From: CAZKYP01 sp964556885
Lineage (GTDB): Bacteria > Planctomycetota > Phycisphaerae > Sedimentisphaerales > Anaerobacaceae
Reading direction: 5' to 3'
Assembly: GCA_964556885.1 (NCBI GenBank)
Contig: CAZKYP010000204.1
Coordinates: 1 to 5,824 of the forward strand
Length of the DNA stretch: 5,824 nt
A model generated the notes under the pieces. The model ran no database searches and had not been told where the DNA came from. It saw only the letters and a list, made by a program, of their open reading frames with translations. Positions 1-4,315 of the stretch are shown in pieces (the first letter of the stretch is position 1; every line of letters starts with the position of its first letter). A program made the position numbers and the translations under genes.

Positions 1-443
1 GACAAAACAAAAGAATTACACGTGAACAAAAGAGGGGAGATTCAGCGGCGCCATTCGGCTTTGCGGACCATTAACGGCGGCATTTGCTGTGATTTGATTC
101 TGTGATTCCCTGAATTTATACAACTCCTGTTGCTCGGATACCATTGTATGGTATATAGCTTCGGTTCCAATGATACTTTATCTTTCTTTAATCTGGAAAA
201 AATCATTTAACTACTCTCCGTGGAAGTTATGACAGAAACTGCACCCTCCTCCTATCGGATAATTCCAAGGGAGACTTTTATTGATTGTATAAAAAGAAAT
301 AAAAAGCTAAAAGAAATGAACAGTTACCTAATCCTGTCATTTGGATTATATGATTTATGCCGGTTTTACGAATTCTGTGGCAGGTATCTTCAGACAATGA
401 TTGAAACAGCTACCTGGATTTTTTATAATCCTAATCCACCTAC
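1..443. other. Gene-free left flank, no supported coding sequence
   Basis: This stretch lies downstream of the membrane-protein gene on the minus strand and holds no gene I can support. Two plus-strand frames are open from the window edge, one to a stop at 72-74 and one to about 105. Either could be the tail of a gene starting outside the window, but the peptides are too short to recognise. A frame from 220 to 483 begins with GTG, lacks a good ribosome-binding site, resembles no family I know and runs into the real minus-strand gene. The one clear structure is a 17-bp inverted repeat at 138-154. I found no tRNA-like cloverleaf and no U-tract terminator. Confidence 0.6.
138..154. repeat. Perfect 7-bp inverted repeat with 3-base spacer
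   Basis: ATACCAT at 138-144 is the exact reverse complement of ATGGTAT at 148-154, separated by TGT. No T-run follows on either strand, so a rho-independent terminator is unlikely. A dimeric-regulator operator or a small hairpin is possible. No gene in the window starts next to it, so its target, if any, is unknown. Confidence 0.4.
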
Positions 444-1016
444 CTATATATCAGACCAACTGGCCGGCTGTTTATCAACCTGACGTATCTCAACTCTGTT
501 AATAAGCCAGGAACCATCGGATTGTTTTTGGAGTCGGATCTCGAATTGCGCCATTACAAAAGGCTTGTAGTTTTGGGAGATAAAGCTATTTTTATCGAAC
601 GTTGTTAATGTAAAAAGATGAGCAGTTGCAGTATCTCCTGAAAAAATTACCTGCAGGGCCTGTTTTTTATTTTTACTGATTTGCAGGTTCGCCAATCGCC
701 GTCTGCAATGGACCATAAGACTTTCTTTTGTGGAATGAATCCGGTCGCTATAGTTATCGGAAATTACACTCTCAATGGCCTTGTAATCGAGCCGTTCAAC
801 CGCTTTTATGCCGGTATCGATTACTGTATTGATTTTCTCCAGGTCGGTTTTAACGAACAAATCCAGGGCAAAAGCAGAAATAATAAAAAAAAACGGTATA
901 AGCCACTGCCAGAAGCGTCGTTTTTCCGGCAGGACGCTGCGAAAGGTCAAAATCCCCAGCAAAACCAGGATCGACAAACCAGTTAATGTCCAGGGCTGCT
1001 CAAAAACATTAAACAT
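444..1016 (-). CDS. Small membrane-anchored protein with probable NTF2-like domain
   Basis: This is a 190-residue protein of unknown function. Two hydrophobic segments are visible, about residues 10-29 and 35-55, joined by a short basic turn (EKRRFW, 31-36). By the positive-inside rule the turn is cytoplasmic, so the rest, residues 56-190, should face the periplasm or cell exterior. That part has two helical stretches (VIDTGIKAVERLDYKAIESV, near 65-84) and ends in alternating strands (FEIRLQKQSDGSWLINRVEI, 158-177). This layout resembles the NTF2-like/SnoaL-like cone fold, whose members range from enzymes to ligand-binding or scaffolding domains; I see no catalytic signature. The ATG at 1014-1016 is the only sensible start. 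It has no strong ribosome-binding site, and an AAGG about 12 bases upstream lies inside a hairpin. The gene follows prepilin B after 78 bases on the same strand with no obvious terminator between, so cotranscription is possible. It is clearly a real gene; the fold assignment is tentative. Confidence 0.75.
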   Translation of the reverse strand: MFNVFEQPWTLTGLSILVLLGILTFRSVLPEKRRFWQWLIPFFFIISAFALDLFVKTDLEKINTVIDTGIKAVERLDYKAIESVISDNYSDRIHSTKESLMVHCRRRLANLQISKNKKQALQVIFSGDTATAHLFTLTTFDKNSFISQNYKPFVMAQFEIRLQKQSDGSWLINRVEIRQVDKQPASWSDI

Positions 1017-1020
1017 CCGC

Positions 1021-1051
1021 CTATAATACCTTTTTAGGTCTTAAATTATAG
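1021..1051 (-). promoter_or_regulatory. Leader hairpin that may mask the ribosome-binding site
   Basis: Read on the minus strand, CTATAAT (1051-1045) pairs with ATTATAG (1027-1021) and ACCT (1039-1036) pairs with AGGT (1031-1028). This gives an 11-bp stem with a five-base bulge on one side and an AAAA loop. It ends four bases before the ATG at 1016. The only SD-like bases (AAAGG) lie in the loop and upper stem. A perfect TATAAT (1050-1045) in the 5' arm could instead be a promoter -10 element, but no good -35 box lies about 17 bases upstream of it. Function is inferred from position only. Confidence 0.35.
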
Positions 1052-1094
1052 TAGGTTACTTTCGAACTCGCTTTTATCACTCAGTATATCAGGA

Positions 1095-1883
1095 TTATTG
1101 AGACGTAATTTTTATCTGATAACCCCTCTGCATAAATTTCAGGTCCTCGCTGTCCGGATGAGTCGGGCTCCAGCCTCCTTCGACATAAAGGTCATACATT
1201 TCAATTGTGCGCGGATCCATCCATCTGTGCATCTCAGCTCTGCCGTCGGCCCAGCCGAGAGTGCTTCTTTCGTCATGCCAGACCGTCAATGGATCAATCC
1301 ATTGATTTCCCGTGGGATTCACAACCCAGGAACCCATATTCCATTTTCTCGGGTCGGCTTCCTCGACAAATACATATTTCGTTGATGGATTTCTTATTTC
1401 AGCGTATTTTTTAACAGCCTGGGAACCTAATTCCCCGTTCATTCCACCGGCGATAGAAAAACTGCGGAAAGTAGCTCTGTTCGGATTCCTTTTCCTATCG
1501 TCGGATGGACAACGATATGCATCCACATCCTTGATATATGAATATAAATACCCACGTTCTATGCCTCTCAGCTCATCATCAAGGGTCGGATCCGGGTCGC
1601 CGGTATAAGTACCAGCGACATCCTGCGGCGGTTCAACCCAGTATGATTGTTTATATTCTTTGAATTTAATGCTGCGGGGAACGTTGCCATTAACCAGCCT
1701 GCCGTCATTATCGTCCTGGTACATGAACCAACCCATTGCAAGAGACCTGACGTTGCTGACGCAGTGGATACCTTTGGCCTGCTCCCTGACCTTCTGTAAA
1801 GCCGGCATCAGTATTCCCATAAGCAAAGCGATTATCGCAATCACGACCAGGAGTTCAATTAATGTAAAACCAGCCCTCTTCAT
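1095..1883 (-). CDS. H-X9-DG prepilin-like protein B
   Basis: This is a 262-residue secreted or envelope-anchored protein of the type IV pilin/type II pseudopilin class. The N-terminus is MKRAG followed by FTLIELLVV, the prepilin peptidase site with Gly at -1, Phe at +1 and Glu at +5. A hydrophobic helix runs to about residue 26 and continues as MPALQKVREQA. The C-terminal half carries H-X9-DG (His203, Asp213-Gly214), a processing-associated motif found with such prepilins in planctomycetes and relatives. Other landmarks are DDNDG (57-61), RCPSD (124-128) and SFSIAGGMNGE (141-151). I chose the ATG at 1883 because AAAGGA lies 9 bases upstream and the leader peptide begins at once. The longer frame starts with a TTG that is itself part of the -35 box. 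The protein is homologous along its length to prepilin A next door. The role is unknown: family members occur in large numbers per genome, far more than a single secretion or pilus machine needs. Confidence 0.9.
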   Translation of the reverse strand: MKRAGFTLIELLVVIAIIALLMGILMPALQKVREQAKGIHCVSNVRSLAMGWFMYQDDNDGRLVNGNVPRSIKFKEYKQSYWVEPPQDVAGTYTGDPDPTLDDELRGIERGYLYSYIKDVDAYRCPSDDRKRNPNRATFRSFSIAGGMNGELGSQAVKKYAEIRNPSTKYVFVEEADPRKWNMGSWVVNPTGNQWIDPLTVWHDERSTLGWADGRAEMHRWMDPRTIEMYDLYVEGGWSPTHPDSEDLKFMQRGYQIKITSQ

Positions 1884-1893
1884 TGTTATCTGT

Positions 1894-1899
1894 CCTTTT
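1894..1899 (-). promoter_or_regulatory. Ribosome-binding site of prepilin B
   Basis: The minus strand reads AAAGGACAGATAACA directly before the ATG at 1883. The AAAGGA core is 9-10 bases upstream, a usable Shine-Dalgarno spacing. It supports this start over the 30-codon longer TTG alternative. Confidence 0.65.
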
Positions 1900-1944
1900 A
1901 AAAAAGTGACAAATGTTACAAATATGCTTCTCTCTTCAGAATTA

Positions 1945-1973
1945 ATGATACAAGAAAGGCGGAAAAATGTCAA
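1945..1973 (-). promoter_or_regulatory. Strong sigma70-type promoter of prepilin B
   Basis: On the minus strand TTGACA (1973-1968, all six consensus bases) is followed by exactly 17 bases and TATCAT (1950-1945, five of six). Transcription would start near 1938, giving a leader of about 55 bases to the ATG at 1883. The promoter lies in the intergenic region and makes prepilin B transcribable independently of prepilin A and the LacI regulator. Confidence 0.75.
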
Positions 1974-2039
1974 TATTTCATTTTTTTGGGTGAAAACGGC
2001 AAGTTTTTAACAGAAAATCATCGTATAAATTGAAATATT
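1972..2039. repeat. Separated 9-bp inverted repeat upstream of the prepilin B promoter
   Basis: AATATTTCA at 1972-1980 is the exact reverse complement of TGAAATATT at 2031-2039, with centres about 59 bases apart. The promoter-proximal arm touches the -35 box and the distal arm lies upstream of it. The spacing and AT-richness could fit a looping or paired-site regulator, but nine AT-rich bases can match by chance in such DNA. The rest of the 1884-2083 gap holds the promoter, the leader and no convincing terminator for prepilin A. Confidence 0.25.
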
Positions 2040-2083
2040 TCTTTCCTTGTTTATCATTCTTAACTTTTATTATTGAACAACCG

Positions 2084-2878
2084 CTATTGTGAGCCGGCAT
2101 GAGATCTGCATGGAAATCCCTTTGCCAGAAAATCAAGGTCTTCAATCTGATCCGACGGATTTTGGTAATTGAACTGGAAGTTCTGCGGTGGTTGATACAT
2201 AGCCCCGTTACACCATTCTATGAAACCCGGATTCTCCCAGTGATGGGAATCGGCGTGACCATCTGCAAAACCCAACGTTGTTTGTTTACTATGCCACATT
2301 GCAACCGGATCGATGAAGCCGGGAGGGCCGAAATACATCTGCCAGGAACCTACATTCGAACCTCTCGGATCAACATCCTCCAGAAAAATATATTTCGAGG
2401 AAGGTTGTCTTATATCTGATGCCTTCTTTGCAACCGTATGGTTCCGTGGTGGATCCGGCCATTTTTCTCCGTTTGCACCATTGGCAATGGAAAAACTTCG
2501 ATATGCCGTTTGCCTCGGATCTTTCATTCTCTGGTCGGAAGGGCAGCGATAGACTTCAATTGACTTGCCGACATAAGGAAATAATGCTCCCTGTCTTATA
2601 GCCACATCAATCTCCTGCTCAACCGTAGCAGCACTGCCTGGTACAGGATGAGCCCATGCCCATGAATCATTATTGATCATAGCCCCGACAAGCTCGTCGT
2701 CATTGTCGCCCTTATACATCCACCAGCCCAACGCCAGCGTCCTGACCCGGGATACACACTGTATTTGCTTACCCTTGTCTCTGACTTTCTGCAGGGCCGG
2801 CATTAAAATCCCCATGAGTAAAGCAATAATGGCGATAACTACCAGTAATTCGATAAGTGTAAAAGCCTTAACTTTCAT
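2084..2878 (-). CDS. H-X9-DG prepilin-like protein A
   Basis: This is a 264-residue paralogue of prepilin B. It begins MKVKA followed by FTLIELLVV, with Glu at +5 and the hydrophobic helix, but the residue before the predicted cleavage is Ala rather than the usual Gly. The helix continues into MPALQKVRDKG. The H-X9-DG motif is at His196 and Asp206-Gly207 (WHSKQTTLGFADG). Shared with B are CVSxVRxLAxGWxMY (41-55), DND (58-60), YRCPSD (110-115), RSFSIAxGxNGE (127-138), NxGSW (175-179) and an EDLxF stretch near the C-terminus (246-250). The ATG at 2878 has an excellent ribosome-binding site, so the start is secure. The gene begins 42 bases after the LacI stop and could be cotranscribed with it, although a fair promoter also lies across that junction. 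It should be exported to the cytoplasmic membrane and possibly assembled or released by type II/IV pilus machinery; its function is unknown. Confidence 0.92.
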   Translation of the reverse strand: MKVKAFTLIELLVVIAIIALLMGILMPALQKVRDKGKQIQCVSRVRTLALGWWMYKGDNDDELVGAMINNDSWAWAHPVPGSAATVEQEIDVAIRQGALFPYVGKSIEVYRCPSDQRMKDPRQTAYRSFSIANGANGEKWPDPPRNHTVAKKASDIRQPSSKYIFLEDVDPRGSNVGSWQMYFGPPGFIDPVAMWHSKQTTLGFADGHADSHHWENPGFIEWCNGAMYQPPQNFQFNYQNPSDQIEDLDFLAKGFPCRSHAGSQ

Positions 2879-2883
2879 TTCTT

Positions 2884-2889
2884 ACCTCC
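2884..2889 (-). promoter_or_regulatory. Consensus ribosome-binding site of prepilin A
   Basis: GGAGGT on the minus strand sits six bases before the ATG at 2878. It is the best Shine-Dalgarno in the window. It fixes the start and suggests strong translation compared with the LacI gene upstream, which lacks a clear one. Confidence 0.85.
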
Positions 2890-2909
2890 ATATATAATAA
2901 TCAACTTTT

Positions 2910-2938
2910 ATTGTACTCGATTATGCGGAATTCCTCAA
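2910..2938 (-). promoter_or_regulatory. Possible promoter of prepilin A overlapping the lacI-type 3' end
   Basis: On the minus strand TTGAGG (2938-2933, four of six) is followed by 17 bases and TACAAT (2915-2910, five of six). Transcription would begin near 2903 with a leader of about 25 bases. The -35 box lies in the last codons of the LacI-family gene. This would let prepilin A be expressed apart from the regulator, but the match is only moderate and chance hits occur in AT-rich junctions. Confidence 0.4.
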
Positions 2939-3928
2939 CATTAATTCGGTTTGAATCACTTTAACTTCCGGTATCCTCTCAGGTTGTGGATTCTCAATCC
3001 TTCTTATTAATATACCCGCGGCAACTTTCCCAAGTTCATACGGAGACTGAGTAACTGTTGTAAGCGGCGGACTCAAATATGACGAAAGCTTAACATTGCC
3101 AAAACCTACAAGAGCCACATTTTTCGGAATTTCCATGCCATTCCGCTTAATTTCGTCGTATATGCCGATAGCCACAGGATCATTAACGGCAAATATCGCA
3201 TCAGGTTTCGTGCCGTTAGACATTAGTTTGCGAAATGCTGCAATCCCATCCTCTTCATTCAGGCCGCCGTATATTATCAATTTGGGATCAATCTCAATAC
3301 CGCTTTTTTCAAGTTCATCCATATATCCCCTGCAACGGTCTCTGCCGATAGTAGTATTTTTGGGACCGGCCACGTGAGCAATTCGTTTATAACCGGATTG
3401 AATAAGATGTCTTACTGCTTTGACAGCACCGCCAAAATCGTCCACAACCACTTTATCGGCTTCGACGTCTTCACAAACCCGATCAAATAAGACAAGAGGA
3501 ATACCCTGTTTTTGAAGAACCTTCAAATGAGTACCGGATGTAGTCGTTTGAGCCAGAGAGATTAGTACTCCTGCAACCCTGTTGGATATCAGAGTATGGA
3601 TGTGAATGGCTTCCCGACTGAAATTTTCGTTGGACTGGCAGACAACCGTATTAAAACCGCTTCCATAGGCTATTTCCTCGACGCCGCTGATAACCGCTGA
3701 AAAAAAATCGATATTTATCGTAGGCACGATTATACCAACAGTAGAGGTCATTTGCTTCTTGAGGCTCTTGGCAATAGAATTGGGGTGATAATCCAACTTT
3801 TTGGCTAATGAGAGTATACGATTCTTTGTAGCAGTACTAATATCGGGATGGCCCCGTAACGCTTTCGAGACGGTTGTATGGTGCAAATTCAACTTGCTCG
3901 CAATATCTTTTACTGTTACCTGCTTCAT
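2921..3928 (-). CDS. LacI-family transcriptional regulator
   Basis: This is a 335-residue repressor-type regulator of usual family length. Residues 5-25 form the helix-turn-helix (VKDIASKLNLHHTTVSKAL), followed by helix 3 and the hinge helix PNSIAKSLKK (49-58). Leu56 is at the position where family members insert a leucine into the central CG step of the operator. Residues from about 61 form the periplasmic-binding-protein-like effector domain, with GIIVPTI (65-71), LFDR (147-150), HVAGP (185-189), GRDRCRGYMDEL (195-206), FAVND (246-250), VGFGN (274-278) and LSPPLTTVTQSPYELG (285-300). The effector is probably a sugar or sugar derivative, but the identity cannot be read. I start at the ATG at 3928, where the DNA-binding domain begins. 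The longer frame adds 49 residues unlike the family and runs through the promoter and operator. No strong Shine-Dalgarno is seen, so translation may be modest. The sequence style recalls Bacteroidetes homologues, which could reflect transfer; this is only an impression. Confidence 0.93.
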   Translation of the reverse strand: MKQVTVKDIASKLNLHHTTVSKALRGHPDISTATKNRILSLAKKLDYHPNSIAKSLKKQMTSTVGIIVPTINIDFFSAVISGVEEIAYGSGFNTVVCQSNENFSREAIHIHTLISNRVAGVLISLAQTTTSGTHLKVLQKQGIPLVLFDRVCEDVEADKVVVDDFGGAVKAVRHLIQSGYKRIAHVAGPKNTTIGRDRCRGYMDELEKSGIEIDPKLIIYGGLNEEDGIAAFRKLMSNGTKPDAIFAVNDPVAIGIYDEIKRNGMEIPKNVALVGFGNVKLSSYLSPPLTTVTQSPYELGKVAAGILIRRIENPQPERIPEVKVIQTELMLRNSA

Positions 3929-3962
3929 GGTTATTACAGCCACATTTATACGCCAAAAACGC

Positions 3963-3980
3963 ATATCAGACGTGTGATAT
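3963..3980. promoter_or_regulatory. Probable LacI-family operator at the regulator's own start
   Basis: ATATCAGACGTGTGATAT is an 18-bp near-palindrome: 16 of 18 bases match its reverse complement, the exceptions being the G/G pair at 3969 and 3976. Its centre is ACGT with the CG step typical of LacI-family operators. It covers the predicted transcription start, just downstream of the -10 box, where bound protein would block initiation. Autorepression is the natural inference. Binding is not demonstrated and no second copy was seen elsewhere in the window. Confidence 0.65.
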
Positions 3981-3986
3981 AACGTG

Positions 3987-4015
3987 AGATTAGCATATAC
4001 TCTGTTTTTCGTCAA
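3987..4015 (-). promoter_or_regulatory. Promoter of the LacI-family regulator
   Basis: The minus strand has TTGACG (4015-4010, five of six), a 17-base spacer and TAATCT (3992-3987). The -10 box itself is weak, but TGC directly before it makes an extended -10 (TGn). A- and T-rich tracts at about 4016-4060 could act as an UP element. Transcription would start near 3980, inside the near-palindrome, leaving a leader of about 52 bases. Confidence 0.65.
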
Positions 4016-4075
4016 GAATTTTTTACAAAAGGTGGATTTTTTTTGATTATCTGTCGTTTTTGTCTGAAAACACAA

Positions 4076-4315
4076 CTTTATAGATGACCCGGCGTGCCAT
4101 TGAAGATGTTTATATTTTTTATGATTTTTAAAATCCGCTAATATTAATAAACTTATGAAATGAGTATTTTAATAAAATTGATAGATAATGGGTTGTACGG
4201 TTGTGGAAACGTTGTAGGCCTTTTCCCACTAAAGCATAAAAGGCCTCCATATCAACATGGATAATCTGCCGGTTCTCAGATATTTTCTTTTATTCTTTAC
4301 ACAGCTTCAAAAGAC
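4076..4315. other. AT-rich gap between lepA and the regulator promoter
   Basis: No open frame here looks like a gene. The only notable structure is the hairpin at 4216-4246. The stretch at about 4101-4200 is strongly AT-rich with short A and T runs and no repeat array. Together with the promoter and operator region it forms the 387-base spacer between lepA and the LacI-family gene, which suggests separate transcription units. Confidence 0.55.
4216..4246 (-). terminator. Hairpin downstream of lepA, possible terminator
   Basis: AGGCCTTTT at 4216-4224 and AAAAGGCCT at 4238-4246 form a perfect 9-bp stem with a 13-base loop, about 70 bases past the lepA stop. The GC-rich base (AGGCCT) makes it stable. 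The only T-run on either strand lies inside the stem, and no T-tract follows the stem, so it is not a classical intrinsic terminator. It could be a 3'-end stabilising or rho-associated structure. Confidence 0.4.

Noticed and set aside
401..443. GGATT/AATCC stem with T-rich loop downstream of the membrane-protein gene
   Set aside because: The five-base stem is too weak, and the T-run lies in the loop rather than after the stem, so it does not make a terminator.
220..483. Plus-strand open frame of 87 codons
   Set aside because: It starts with GTG, lacks a convincing ribosome-binding site, resembles no family I know and overlaps the end of the minus-strand membrane-protein gene. Kept only as a note in the left-flank entry.
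681..1026. Plus-strand frames opposite the membrane-protein gene
   Set aside because: They are shadows of the minus-strand gene, which has coherent membrane helices and a folded-domain pattern; the plus frames show neither.
1900..1920. Imperfect palindrome around ACAAATGT in the prepilin B leader
   Set aside because: Only three bases per arm pair cleanly, too short for a CRP/FNR-like or other operator claim.
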